The notes under the pieces are model-generated. The model was given only the letters and a program-made list of their open reading frames with translations, was not told the origin of the DNA and did not search any database. This document shows positions 50,649-59,857 of a stretch of 64,000 nucleotides of DNA, piece by piece. Position numbers and translations under genes: made by a program. Numbering within the stretch: position 1 is the stretch's first letter; each line of letters begins with the position of its first letter. The DNA is from Alistipes sp. (GTDB lineage: Bacteria > Bacteroidota > Bacteroidia > Bacteroidales > Rikenellaceae): positions 53,869 through 117,868 of the forward strand of contig JAGAOZ010000003.1 of NCBI GenBank assembly GCA_017623505.1, given 5' to 3'.

Positions 50649-53600
50649 ATGAAGTTTAACGAGTACAAAGGCCTCGATTTGGCAAAGATTGCAGACGAGG
50701 TGTTGCAACAGTGGGACGCAGATGACACATTCCACAAGAGTATCACTACACGTGAAGGTCATCCTACATTCGTTTTCTACGAGGGACCGCCATCAGCTAA
50801 CGGCATGCCGGGTATTCACCACGTAATGGCTCGAACTATAAAGGATGTGATTTGCCGATACAAGACACAGCAGGGTTACCTCGTTCACCGCAAGGCGGGA
50901 TGGGATACTCACGGTCTGCCCGTAGAGCTCGGCGTAGAGAAGAAGCTCGGCATAACAAAGGAGGATATTGGTAAAAAAATATCTATCGAGGAGTATAACA
51001 CCGCTTGCCGCGAGGCTGTGATGGAGTTCACAGGCGAGTGGGAGAACCTGACAAAAAAGATGGGTTACTGGGTAAATATGGACGACCCATATATCACATA
51101 CGACAACAAATACATCGAGACTCTTTGGTGGCTCCTAAAGCAACTCTTCGACAAGGGCCTGCTCTACAAGGGTTACACCATACAGCCATACTCGCCAGCG
51201 GCAGGTACAGGTCTCTCGACACACGAGTTGAACCAGCCGGGTTGCTACCGCGACGTGAAGGATACAACGATGGTGGCACAGTTCCGCATCGTAGAGCCTA
51301 AGGCAGAGATGCAGGGTTGGGGAACACCGGTATTCTTAGCGTGGACAACAACACCTTGGACTTTGCCATCGAACACAGCGCTCTGCGTAGGTCCTAAGAT
51401 TGACTACGTAGCCGTACGCACCTACAACGCCTACACAGGCGAGAAGATAACAGCTGTATTGGCTGAGCCACTGCTCTACTCTCACTTCAACAAGAAGGCC
51501 GAGGGCTTGGCGCTCGAGAGCTACAAGGCGGGCGATAAGCTCGTACCTTTTGAGGTGGTAGGTCGCTGGAAGGGTCCGGAGCTGGTAGGTATGCGTTACG
51601 AGCAGTTGATTCCTTGGGTGAAGCCTGTCGAAGTGGATGCTGAGGGTAACTGGCACAACGCCGAGGATAAGGCTTTCCGCGTAATACCAGGCGACTACGT
51701 AACAACAGAGGATGGTACAGGTATCGTACATATCGCACCAACGTTCGGTGCAGACGACGCATTTGTAGCGCGTCAGGCGGGCATACCATCACTCTTTATG
51801 ATAAACAAGCGTGGCGAGACACGCCCTATGGTGGACCTTCAGGGTAAGTTCTACCTAATGGAGGAGTTGGACGAGAAATTTGTCGAGGAGTGCATCGACA
51901 AGGCTACATACAAGGAGTACGAAGGTCGCTGGGTGAAGAACGCATACGACCCACAATTTACCGTAGATGGTCGTTATGACGAAGCGGCAGCACAGGCAGC
52001 AGAGTCGCTCGACATCTACATCTGCCTCTCACTGAAGGCTATAAACAAGGCTTTCCGCATCGAGAAGCACGTCCACAACTACCCACACTGCTGGCGTACC
52101 GATAAGCCTGTGTTGTACTACCCTCTCGACTCATGGTTCATCCGCACAACAGCTCTCAAGGAGCGTATGATGGAGCTCAACAACACTATCCTCTGGAAGC
52201 CGGAATCAACAGGTACAGGTCGTTTCGGTAAGTGGCTGGAGAACCTGAATGACTGGAACCTCTCACGTTCACGTTTCTGGGGTACTCCACTGCCTATATG
52301 GGCAACAGAGGACCGCTCGGAGATAAAGTGTATAGGCTCGGTAGAGGAGCTTATAGCCGAAATAGAGAAGAGTATCGCCGCAGGCAACATGAGCGAGAAC
52401 CCATATAAGAATTTCAAGGTGGGCGATTTCTCAAAGGAGAACTACTCGACAGCAAACATCGACCTGCACCGTCCTTACGTGGACTCTATCGTGCTCACAG
52501 CAGCAAATGGCGAGCCTATGCATCGTGACAGCGACTTGATTGATGTGTGGTTCGACTCAGGTGCAATGCCATACGCTCAAGTACACTACCCATTTGAGAG
52601 CAACGAGGTAGATTTCAAAGAGGTATTCCCTGCTGACTTCATCGCTGAGGGTGTGGACCAGACACGTGGTTGGTTCTTCACACTGCACGCAATGGCAACA
52701 ATGCTCTTCGACTCGGTGGCATTCAAGAATATTATCTCGAACGGTTTGGTGCTTGATAAGAATGGTAACAAGATGTCGAAGCGTCTGGGTAACGCAGTAG
52801 ACCCATTTGAGGTGTTGAGTAAGTATGGTGCTGACGCAACACGTTGGTATATGATTTCAAACTCTCAGCCTTGGGATAATCTCAAGTTCGACACCGACGG
52901 AGTAGACGAGGTGCGCCGTAAGTTCTTCGGAACACTCTATAACACATATTCATTCTTCGCACTCTACGCCAACGTTGATGGCTTCACAGGAAGCGAGGAG
53001 GAGATTCCAATGGAGAAGCGACCAGAGATTGACCGCTGGATTATCTCGCTGCTGAACACATTGATTACCGATGTTACCAAGTACTTGAACGACTACGACC
53101 CAACACCTGCGGCACGTGCTATTCAGGAATTTGTTGGCGAGAACCTCTCGAACTGGTATGTACGTTTGAACCGTAAGCGTTTCTGGGGCGGCGGCATGAC
53201 TGAGGATAAGCTCGCTGCATATCAGACACTCTACACATGTTTGGAGACCGTGGCAAAGTTGGCTGCACCTTTTGCACCATTTATTGCCGAGAGAATATTT
53301 ACCGACCTAAACAAGATGAGTCGTCGTCATAACGACTCTTCGGTACATATCTCGGCATTCCCTGTGGCACAGAAGACCCTTATCAACAGCGAGTTAGAGC
53401 AGCGAATGAACATTGCACAGCAGCTCTCATCAATGGTATTGGCACTGCGTCGCAAGGTCAATATCAAAGTGCGTCAGCCGCTGACAAAGATTTTGATTCC
53501 TGTATTGGATGCCGACCTTGCACGCCACATCGAGGCTGTGAAGCAGCTGGTAATGGGCGAGGTAAACATCAAGGATGTGGAGCTTTTGAGTGACACTACG

Positions 53601-54137
53601 GGCGTTATCACTAAGCGCATAAAGCTCAACTTCAAGAATTTCTGCCAGCGATATGCTAAGTTGGCTAAGCAGATGGCAGCATTGGCAGCGACATTTTCTC
53701 AGGAGCAGATTGCACAGATTGAAAGTGCCGAGACAACAACGCTCACTATCGACGGTGAGCAGGTTGTGGTTACTCCTGCCGACTTCGAGATTACATCGGA
53801 GGATATGCCGGGCTGGTTGGTAGCATCGGAGGGTAAGCTGACCGTTGCACTCGATATAACCGTAACTGAGGAGTTGCGTCGTGAGGGTGTGGCACGTGAG
53901 TTGATTAACCGTATACAGAACATCCGTAAGGATTCGGGATTTGAGGTAACAGACAAGATTCGTGTCGAGATTCAGGCCAAAGAGATTGTGGCGGGTGCTA
54001 TCGAGCATTTTGCCGACTACATCGCATCACAAACCCTTGCTACCGAGGTTGTTATGGCCGAGAATCCTCAAGGCTCAACACTCGTTGATAGTGACGTAGA
54101 CGAGCAGCCACTGAAGATTGCTGTAACACGAGTATAG
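50649..54137 (+). CDS. ileS: Isoleucyl-tRNA synthetase
   Basis: A 1162-residue class I synthetase of the long type. The HIGH-type motif is PSANGMPGIHHV (GIHH at 55-58), the editing domain has AWTTTPWTLPSNTAL and GDYVTTEDGTGIVHIAPTFG, and the KMSKR loop is NKMSKRLGNAVDP. The anticodon-binding helical domain follows. The C-terminal extension replaces the zinc domain of bacterial type I IleRS and resembles the mupirocin-tolerant/eukaryote-like form. A leader of about 70 bases carries a hairpin; no T-box is seen. Confidence 0.96.
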   Translation: MKFNEYKGLDLAKIADEVLQQWDADDTFHKSITTREGHPTFVFYEGPPSANGMPGIHHVMARTIKDVICRYKTQQGYLVHRKAGWDTHGLPVELGVEKKLGITKEDIGKKISIEEYNTACREAVMEFTGEWENLTKKMGYWVNMDDPYITYDNKYIETLWWLLKQLFDKGLLYKGYTIQPYSPAAGTGLSTHELNQPGCYRDVKDTTMVAQFRIVEPKAEMQGWGTPVFLAWTTTPWTLPSNTALCVGPKIDYVAVRTYNAYTGEKITAVLAEPLLYSHFNKKAEGLALESYKAGDKLVPFEVVGRWKGPELVGMRYEQLIPWVKPVEVDAEGNWHNAEDKAFRVIPGDYVTTEDGTGIVHIAPTFGADDAFVARQAGIPSLFMINKRGETRPMVDLQGKFYLMEELDEKFVEECIDKATYKEYEGRWVKNAYDPQFTVDGRYDEAAAQAAESLDIYICLSLKAINKAFRIEKHVHNYPHCWRTDKPVLYYPLDSWFIRTTALKERMMELNNTILWKPESTGTGRFGKWLENLNDWNLSRSRFWGTPLPIWATEDRSEIKCIGSVEELIAEIEKSIAAGNMSENPYKNFKVGDFSKENYSTANIDLHRPYVDSIVLTAANGEPMHRDSDLIDVWFDSGAMPYAQVHYPFESNEVDFKEVFPADFIAEGVDQTRGWFFTLHAMATMLFDSVAFKNIISNGLVLDKNGNKMSKRLGNAVDPFEVLSKYGADATRWYMISNSQPWDNLKFDTDGVDEVRRKFFGTLYNTYSFFALYANVDGFTGSEEEIPMEKRPEIDRWIISLLNTLITDVTKYLNDYDPTPAARAIQEFVGENLSNWYVRLNRKRFWGGGMTEDKLAAYQTLYTCLETVAKLAAPFAPFIAERIFTDLNKMSRRHNDSSVHISAFPVAQKTLINSELEQRMNIAQQLSSMVLALRRKVNIKVRQPLTKILIPVLDADLARHIEAVKQLVMGEVNIKDVELLSDTTGVITKRIKLNFKNFCQRYAKLAKQMAALAATFSQEQIAQIESAETTTLTIDGEQVVVTPADFEITSEDMPGWLVASEGKLTVALDITVTEELRREGVARELINRIQNIRKDSGFEVTDKIRVEIQAKEIVAGAIEHFADYIASQTLATEVVMAENPQGSTLVDSDVDEQPLKIAVTRV

Positions 54138-54188
54138 CTTGGATAGATTGGTAATTGTCGCCGAAAATAGACTTTTTGTGAAAAAGAT

Positions 54189-54219
54189 TTTGCTTTTTGA
54201 AGAAAAAACGCTATCTTTA
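54189..54219 (+). promoter_or_regulatory. Promoter of the DksA-like gene
   Basis: TTTG (54189-54192), a 19-base spacer and TATCTTTA (54212-54219), one base off the -7 consensus. Confidence 0.6.
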
Positions 54220-54245
54220 CATTAGAACCATTAAATATTACGACT

Positions 54246-54620
54246 ATGGCAGAGCAAAGTGTTAGATATGGAGATAAGGATTTGGCTGAATTTAAGCAGA
54301 TTATCTTAAAGAAACTTGAACAAGCCAAAGCCGATTATGAGTTGTTACGTTCGAATATTACCCATTCGAACGACACTCAAGACACATCACCTACATTTAA
54401 GGTGTTGGAGGAGGGTGCAGCGACACTATCAAAGGAGGAGACTGGCCGTTTGGAGGCTCACCAGCTGAAGTTTATCCGTAATCTGGAGATGGCATTGGTG
54501 CGCATCGAGAATAAGACGTACGGTATTTGTAAGACCACCGGAAAGCTTATTCCGAAGGAGCGTCTGATGCGTGTACCTCACGCTACGGAGTGTATCGAGG
54601 CTAAAGAGTCTCGCAAATAA
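54246..54620 (+). CDS. DksA/TraR-family protein with a degenerate zinc finger
   Basis: A 124-residue protein. An N-terminal long helical hairpin (about 10-85, including KDLAEFKQIILKKLEQAKADY) leads to a C-terminal DksA-type motif YGICKTTGKLIPKERLMRVPHATEC. DksA proteins enter the secondary channel of RNA polymerase and tune rRNA and stress promoters. Only two of the four zinc cysteines are present (GIC and TEC), as in other Bacteroidota members. Monocistronic, with a strong terminator. Confidence 0.88.
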   Translation: MAEQSVRYGDKDLAEFKQIILKKLEQAKADYELLRSNITHSNDTQDTSPTFKVLEEGAATLSKEETGRLEAHQLKFIRNLEMALVRIENKTYGICKTTGKLIPKERLMRVPHATECIEAKESRK

Positions 54621-54639
54621 GAGCTGAGAGATAGATAAG

Positions 54640-54673
54640 AAGGGGCGTGTCTAAAAAACAAGACACGCCCCTT
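54640..54673. terminator. Terminator between the DksA-like gene and the response regulator
   Basis: Perfect 13-bp stem AAGGGGCGTGTCT/AGACACGCCCCTT (54640-54652, 54661-54673) with an A-rich 8-base loop. It separates convergent genes and probably works in both directions. Confidence 0.78.
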
Positions 54674-54700
54674 GTATATAAAGGTGTAGCGACCAAACAT

Positions 54701-55369
54701 CTACACCTCGACAAAACCATTGCGGATGGCATAGACCACAAGCGAAGCGGTATTCTTGCAACCCGTCTTCTCCATAATATTGGCGCGGTGCTTATCTACC
54801 GTACGTTTTGAGATAAAGAGCTTATCGGCAATCTCCTGATTAGACAAACCCTGACACACAGCAACGACAATCTCTATCTCGCGCTCCGAGAGGGAGTCGG
54901 AGTTCTCGTCTACATCATCGCGTGTTGAAGCATCTCCGGCAAAGATATAAACCGAACGCAAAGCCTGCGACAGAGAGTTGAGCAACGACTCACTAAAGTA
55001 GGTACCTCCACCACAGACCGTCTTGATAGCCTCAACAACCTCCATAAAATCGGAGTCCTTAAGCAAGAAACCCTTGGCACCCATGGAGACCATGTGGGAA
55101 TAGTAGGCATTCTCGCCAAACATCGACAGCGTAATGACATTCAGCGACGGCATAGACTCTAAAGCCTTCTGTGTAGCTTGAGCTCCCGTCATACCGGGCA
55201 TAGCATAATCCATCAACACAACATCGGGACGGCACGACGGCAACAGCGAGAGAAACTCCTCACCGCTGGATGCTTCACACACCACCTCAAACTCCGGATA
55301 TGACGCCAAAAGGGTCTTTAGTCCATGGCGGAACAAGGAATGGTCATCAACTAATGCTATACGTATCAT
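54701..55369 (-). CDS. NarL/LuxR-family response regulator
   Basis: A 222-residue two-component regulator. The receiver domain (1-120) has acidic pocket D8/D9, phosphoacceptor D54 in VVLMDYAMPGM and the conserved lysine in GFLLKDSD. A LuxR-type helix-turn-helix (about 155-215) follows: LSEREIEIVVAVCQGLSNQEIAD then KRTVDKHRANIMEKTG. Its start codon overlaps the stop of the sensor kinase gene (TAATG), so the pair is translationally coupled. Target genes are unknown. Confidence 0.93.
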   Translation of the reverse strand: MIRIALVDDHSLFRHGLKTLLASYPEFEVVCEASSGEEFLSLLPSCRPDVVLMDYAMPGMTGAQATQKALESMPSLNVITLSMFGENAYYSHMVSMGAKGFLLKDSDFMEVVEAIKTVCGGGTYFSESLLNSLSQALRSVYIFAGDASTRDDVDENSDSLSEREIEIVVAVCQGLSNQEIADKLFISKRTVDKHRANIMEKTGCKNTASLVVYAIRNGFVEV

Positions 55370-56388
55370 TACTTATCATTGGTTTTATGGTTACGAGGAT
55401 GCTGAATTTGGCGCGACTTGTCGTGAGAGCTGGCAGGAAGAACAATGCGTTTGGCCCCCTTAACATTGACTTTAATTGTGGCACGCATACCCTTACCCTT
55501 GGCAGAGGACATCTCCAACTCGCCATTCAAAGAGTTCACGCGCGAATTGATATTCGAGAGGCCCATACCGCAATCCATCATATCCTCAGGCACAAAGCCT
55601 CGACCATTATCGCTATACTGCAACTCCAAAACATCGCCCACACGCATCAACGACAGACGAATCTCGCTACACTCAGCATGCTTCAAGGAGTTAGTAACCA
55701 ACTCACAAACAACACGATACAAAACAACCTCAATATCGGTATCGTATCGTTCCTTACCCAGATTACTCACCCAAGTAAATTTAACATCGTGCAGCGTCTT
55801 ACTGCGGTCGATAAAGTGTTGTACGCCACGCGCAAGACCAAAATCACTCAACACGTGAGGCGAGAGCTTATTGGAAATCTCTCGCAGTGAACGCAGAGCC
55901 TCATCAACAACATAGAGCGTATTATTATAAATCTCGCGCTTGGTGCTATCCATCTCCTGATTCGAGAGAGCAGACAAAGATATTTTCGCAGATGAGAGCA
56001 GAGGACCAAGGCCATCGTGCAGCTCCTTAGAGAAGTCGGCACGGGTACGCTCCTCAGCACGCAGAACAGCCGTCAAGATACGGCGGTCGGTAAGCTGACG
56101 ATGACGATTCAGTCGGTCGGTGAAGAGCAAAAGCCTATCAAGCAACACAATACCGATAGACATACATATCGACACGACAATATCAAACCACGTCATACCC
56201 CAAAGAGGAGTCTCAAGACCGTAGGCCGCCAACAACTGCAACAGACGCTCGCCCGCCAGAATGATAAAGCCTATGATGAAGAGAATCCAAATAGCATTGT
56301 ATTTGGTGACACGAATCAGTCGTACGGCGTAATACATCGCCACAAACTGCACCACAATTGCCAAATAGAGTAAGACTTTAATCATCAT
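55369..56388 (-). CDS. NarX-type membrane sensor histidine kinase
   Basis: A 339-residue kinase starting at ATG 56388 (56385 also possible). Three membrane spans (about 4-24, 32-54, 66-86) with very short loops mean no large periplasmic sensor domain, so it probably senses a membrane or cytoplasmic cue. The HisKA_3 box has H124 in FSKELHDGLGPLLSSAK. The ATP domain has ELVTNSLKHAECSEI (N box), YSDNGRGF (G1) and GMGLSNINSRV (G2). It pairs with the downstream response regulator. Confidence 0.92.
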   Translation of the reverse strand: MMIKVLLYLAIVVQFVAMYYAVRLIRVTKYNAIWILFIIGFIILAGERLLQLLAAYGLETPLWGMTWFDIVVSICMSIGIVLLDRLLLFTDRLNRHRQLTDRRILTAVLRAEERTRADFSKELHDGLGPLLSSAKISLSALSNQEMDSTKREIYNNTLYVVDEALRSLREISNKLSPHVLSDFGLARGVQHFIDRSKTLHDVKFTWVSNLGKERYDTDIEVVLYRVVCELVTNSLKHAECSEIRLSLMRVGDVLELQYSDNGRGFVPEDMMDCGMGLSNINSRVNSLNGELEMSSAKGKGMRATIKVNVKGAKRIVLPASSHDKSRQIQHPRNHKTNDK

Positions 56389-56418
56389 AAGCACAGAGTT
56401 TACAGTGGTTAGATAATA

Positions 56419-57195
56419 CTATTTCAATATCTTCTTCAGTTGCGAGATATGAGGGTACGAGGTCATATCAACCTGCACAGGCACAACAGAGACATAGCCG
56501 TTGGCCAAAGCCCACTCGTCGGTATCTTCCGCCTCAGGCTCATAATTATCGTAGGCACCCGTCAGCCAATAGTAAGGTTTGCCCCGTGGGTCCTCATGAC
56601 GGAAGAACTCCTCTCGCCACATACCACGACACTGGCGTACGACCTTAATGCCCCGAATATCCGACAGCGCAATATTCGGAACATTGACATTCAGGCACAA
56701 AGGCAACTGCTGCTCTTCGGCACTAAGCAAGGAGTCGATAATCTGGTAAGCATAGTGCTTTGCTGCCTCAAAATCGGCATCGGCATCGTGGTCCGTAAGC
56801 GAAAGTCCCACCGAAGGACAACCATAGAAACTACCCTCAATAGCAGCACCCATAGTGCCCGAATAGAGCACATTGATAGCCGAATTAGAGCCGTGATTAA
56901 TACCCGAAATAACCAAATCGACCTGCTTGCCAACCAACATATTATCAAAGGCTATCTTCACACAATCGGTGGGTGTACCCGTAAAGGAGTAGACCTCCAA
57001 GCCCTCCTCGCTACGCACTAAATCCAAAAATAGAGGGTCATAGAGGGTGATAGATTGGCTCTTGCCGCTCTGCATCGTCTTAGGAGCAATGGCAAATACT
57101 CGTCCAAACTTACGCGCCACCTCTATCGCAGCCCAAAAACCTTTAGCCGTAACGCCGTCATCATTAGTTACAAATATCAATCGTTCTTTCTTCAT
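56419..57195 (-). CDS. surE: 5'/3'-nucleotidase SurE
   Basis: A 258-residue metal-dependent phosphatase acting on nucleoside monophosphates. Metal-binding TNDDGVTAKG (D12, D13), GTPTDCVKIAFDN, and SGINHGSNSAINVLYSGTMGAAIEG are the family signatures. Normal length. It is on the same strand as rnhB, with 74 bases between, and 30 bases before the sensor kinase gene, so read-through is possible. Confidence 0.95.
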   Translation of the reverse strand: MKKERLIFVTNDDGVTAKGFWAAIEVARKFGRVFAIAPKTMQSGKSQSITLYDPLFLDLVRSEEGLEVYSFTGTPTDCVKIAFDNMLVGKQVDLVISGINHGSNSAINVLYSGTMGAAIEGSFYGCPSVGLSLTDHDADADFEAAKHYAYQIIDSLLSAEEQQLPLCLNVNVPNIALSDIRGIKVVRQCRGMWREEFFRHEDPRGKPYYWLTGAYDNYEPEAEDTDEWALANGYVSVVPVQVDMTSYPHISQLKKILK

Positions 57196-57269
57196 AATCT
57201 CATTGGGTTAGCTCACCACACTTCGTCGTAGAAGCATTAAATCAAGACAAAGATAAAAAAATATTCCGA

Positions 57270-57866
57270 CTAAAAGAGCTCCAACTGACCTATATTATGG
57301 TTAAATGTCAGGCGGTGGTAGGGCGAGAGCCCAAACTCACGTATCGCAAGGCGATGTTCCTTAGTCGGATAGCCCTTATTACCCTTCCAATTATAGCAGG
57401 GGAACTCCTCGTGCAGACGCATCATATACTCGTCACGGTGGGTCTTTGCCAAGACCGAGGCAGCAGCAATATTGGCATACTTGCCATCGCCCTTGACTAC
57501 ACACTGGAAAGGAATACCATATCGGCTCTCGAAACGATTGCCGTCAATAGCAAGGAACTCAGGACGCTTCGCCAAAGCCGCAACAGCGAGATTCATACCC
57601 TCGATAGAGGCTTTCAAAATATTAATCTCGTCGATACGTTCCGCCGACACCTCAGCAACAGCCCACGCCACAGCCTCACGCTCGATAACCTCACGCAACA
57701 GATTACGCTGCTTCTCGCTCATCTGCTTCGAGTCATTGAGCAACGGATGATAAAACTTAGGCGGAAGAATAACAGCTGCGGCAAAGACACTGCCGGCCAA
57801 ACAACCTCGACCCGCCTCATCACAACCTGCCTCCAACAGAAGGCTTTGATAAGAATTTTCCAACAT
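57270..57866 (-). CDS. rnhB: Ribonuclease HII
   Basis: A 198-residue nuclease that removes ribonucleotides from DNA and RNA:DNA hybrids. Active-site acidic residues are D16 and E17 in [12 protein letters not shown] and the aspartate in [30 protein letters not shown] is a strong RNase HII signature. Its promoter overlaps that of the divergent membrane protein gene. Confidence 0.95.
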   Translation of the reverse strand: MLENSYQSLLLEAGCDEAGRGCLAGSVFAAAVILPPKFYHPLLNDSKQMSEKQRNLLREVIEREAVAWAVAEVSAERIDEINILKASIEGMNLAVAALAKRPEFLAIDGNRFESRYGIPFQCVVKGDGKYANIAAASVLAKTHRDEYMMRLHEEFPCYNWKGNKGYPTKEHRLAIREFGLSPYHRLTFNHNIGQLELF

Positions 57867-57873
57867 AGCAGAA

Positions 57874-57881
57874 CAAAGTTA
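57874..57881 (-). promoter_or_regulatory. -7 element of rnhB
   Basis: TAACTTTG on the minus strand, 7 bases upstream of the rnhB ATG. It overlaps the divergent promoter and predicts an almost leaderless transcript. Confidence 0.4.
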
Positions 57882-57888
57882 CAAATAT

Positions 57889-57920
57889 TTTGCACTCGTC
57901 GATGCTTTTTCTTACTTTTG
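57889..57920 (+). promoter_or_regulatory. Consensus promoter of the polytopic membrane protein gene
   Basis: TTTG (57889-57892), a 20-base spacer and TACTTTTG (57913-57920). It excludes the long upstream extension of the reading frame through rnhB. Confidence 0.75.
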
Positions 57921-57962
57921 TGTGGTAGTTTTTTAGATTGTCTAACACAAAAGCTCTCGACC

Positions 57963-58952
57963 GTGGCTAAAGCTTCACAACATAATATAGTCCCTATAAC
58001 GCTGACGTTGATGTTTCTGACGCTGATAACGACTCTGCGCGCAGCAATATATCCTACTCAGAGCGAATTAGTTAGCAATATCGCAACACCAATAGGCGGC
58101 TACCTCCAAGCATGGGGAGCACAACTACCTACGCTGTCGGCCATAGTGTGGGGTATCACGGTAATATATGGCGGCATGGCAATAGGTCGTTGCGGAATAC
58201 GATACTCGATATATCCCGCATACACGGTCATCGGTATACCTATCTTCGGAATCATCGCAACGGGAATAATGGCAAGCCACCAGATGCTGTTGGCAGCGGC
58301 GGCTCTGCTGACAATAGTACTCGCAACGAAGTATATGTTGCGCTACATAATGCAAACCGAATCGTATGGCGACCTGTCGCTTGCTATGTTATATTTCGGA
58401 TTGCTCCCTGCGATATATGCTCCAACGACAATACTCTACGTAATACTTCCAATAGCTATGTTATTCATCAAGGCGCATTGGCGAGATTGGCTGACAGCGA
58501 CAACAAGCCTGCTCTTCCCGCTCTTTGCGCTATGTTACTGGAGTTGGTGTGCCGGAGATGGTTTTCTGACGCCTGCATTTCAAGCCTATTATGCTACCTT
58601 TACATCGAGCGGATTTGAGGTGTTGTCAATAGCAAGCATGGCCGGATTTGGTATCATGATGCTTGTGGTTGTGATGATTGTTGCCTCACTATCGGTTATG
58701 GTGTCAGACAAATATGCACTCAATGGACGTGCACGCGTGGCGATGTTGTTCAATGCTATAATGATTCTGCTTATGGGTGCGACTTTTATAGCCCCCTCGG
58801 CAAGTATAATATCGCTGGCGTTGCTGGCTGTTTCGACATCATCACTCATACCTCTGATGTTCATAAAACTGCAACATGGATTCACACGTTTGGTGTATCG
58901 TCTGCTGATGTTGATGACGCTGATAAATACTATAATCCTCATTTTCTTATAG
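57963..58952 (+). CDS. Polytopic membrane protein of unknown function
   Basis: A protein of about 329 residues if it starts at GTG 57963, or 313 from ATG 58011. It is almost wholly hydrophobic, with eight to nine predicted spans separated by short loops (for example IVWGITVIYGGMAIGR, IPIFGIIATGIMAS, PTTILYVILPIAMLF). Its size and gene context resemble Bacteroidota membrane proteins of the DUF6427 kind, but I cannot confirm this. The open frame continues upstream against rnhB; that part lacks membrane character and lies before the promoter. Confidence 0.7.
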   Translation: MAKASQHNIVPITLTLMFLTLITTLRAAIYPTQSELVSNIATPIGGYLQAWGAQLPTLSAIVWGITVIYGGMAIGRCGIRYSIYPAYTVIGIPIFGIIATGIMASHQMLLAAAALLTIVLATKYMLRYIMQTESYGDLSLAMLYFGLLPAIYAPTTILYVILPIAMLFIKAHWRDWLTATTSLLFPLFALCYWSWCAGDGFLTPAFQAYYATFTSSGFEVLSIASMAGFGIMMLVVVMIVASLSVMVSDKYALNGRARVAMLFNAIMILLMGATFIAPSASIISLALLAVSTSSLIPLMFIKLQHGFTRLVYRLLMLMTLINTIILIFL

Positions 58953-59240
58953 TTTGGAGGTCAAAACAGCAGATTTTTTGATACTTAGCAGTACAATTTC
59001 ACATTTTTTACATATCTTTGCAGTCCGTATCAACCTCTTATAATAGGGTGTGGGACCGGAGGGGCGAAAGAAAAGCGCCTGTTTTGGTTACAAGTGTTGG
59101 AATATTCTGCGTTGTGGAATTCATATTATCACTTGGCAAAGCAAGGTTGTTTATCGTCCGGGATTAGATGGCAATGGCCGCTATGGTAGGTCCTGTGCAG
59201 CGATAATGTTGAGCGATAAATTTTTAATTTTGTTGCAACA
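58953..59240 (+). promoter_or_regulatory. Promoter and long leader of rplS
   Basis: A -7 element TATCTTTG lies at 59013-59020, giving a leader of about 215 bases before rplS. The leader has a G-rich segment (GGGACCGGAGGGGCG) with a possible AGGGGCG/CGCCT hairpin and ends in TTTTTAATTTTG. Its length suggests a structured, possibly autoregulatory ribosomal protein leader. A short reading frame at 59050-59244 overlaps the rplS start and is not considered real. Confidence 0.5.
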
Positions 59241-59609
59241 ATGAACAAGGATGCAATTATCAAGCTCGTGAACGAGCAGATGTGGTCTAAGGGTGAGGCT
59301 GACGTGCCTTCATTCAAGGCTGGTGACACAATCACCGTAACTTACCGTATCGTCGAGGGAAACAAGGAGCGTTTGCAGAGTTTCCGTGGTGTGGTAATCC
59401 AGATTAAGGGTTCAGGTAAGACTAAGATGTTTACAATCCGTAAGATTTCTAACGGTGTAGGCGTTGAGCGTATCTTCCCTCTCTACTCTCCACACATCGA
59501 CAAGATCGAGGTTAATAAGGTGGGTGTTGTACGTCGTGCACGTATCTACTACCTCCGCGACCTTACAGGTAAGAAGGCTCGTATCAAGGAGAAGAGAATT
59601 TCGAAGTAG
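59241..59609 (+). CDS. rplS: 50S ribosomal protein L19
   Basis: A 122-residue ribosomal protein at the 30S-50S interface. Signature [56 protein letters not shown] and [20 protein letters not shown]. Not linked here to rpsP-rimM-trmD, although trmD is elsewhere in the window. Followed by two hairpins. Confidence 0.98.
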   Translation: MNKDAIIKLVNEQMWSKGEADVPSFKAGDTITVTYRIVEGNKERLQSFRGVVIQIKGSGKTKMFTIRKISNGVGVERIFPLYSPHIDKIEVNKVGVVRRARIYYLRDLTGKKARIKEKRISK

Positions 59610-59631
59610 TGCATTCCACGCTTCAGTGTTT

Positions 59632-59665
59632 AAGGCTGTTTCCTCTGGGGAGCAGCCTTTGTTTG
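59632..59665 (+). terminator. Terminator of rplS
   Basis: Stem AAGGCTG/CAGCCTT (59632-59638, 59653-59659) followed by TTGTTTG. A second hairpin GGGTGTC/GACACCC (59695-59721) resembles the asnS terminator. Confidence 0.7.
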
Positions 59666-59857
59666 TATCCTACTGCCAAATATAAGATAAGAGAGGGTGT
59701 CGCAACGTATGTTGGACACCCCCATCTCTTAGTGGAATTCGTTATAACAAGAGCTATTTTGAAGCTGCTCGCAGACCGGAAGAGCGGAGTTTACTCAGCG
59801 TAAATGAGCAGTTTCGGGCAAGGCAGATGCCGAAAGAGCCTTGTTAGACGGATTCTT

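Noticed and set aside
57297-57962. N-terminal extension of the polytopic membrane protein
   Set aside because: It runs antisense to rnhB, lacks membrane segments and lies upstream of a consensus promoter.
59050-59244. Short frame ahead of rplS
   Set aside because: It overlaps the rplS start codon, has no conserved features and lies in the probable leader RNA.
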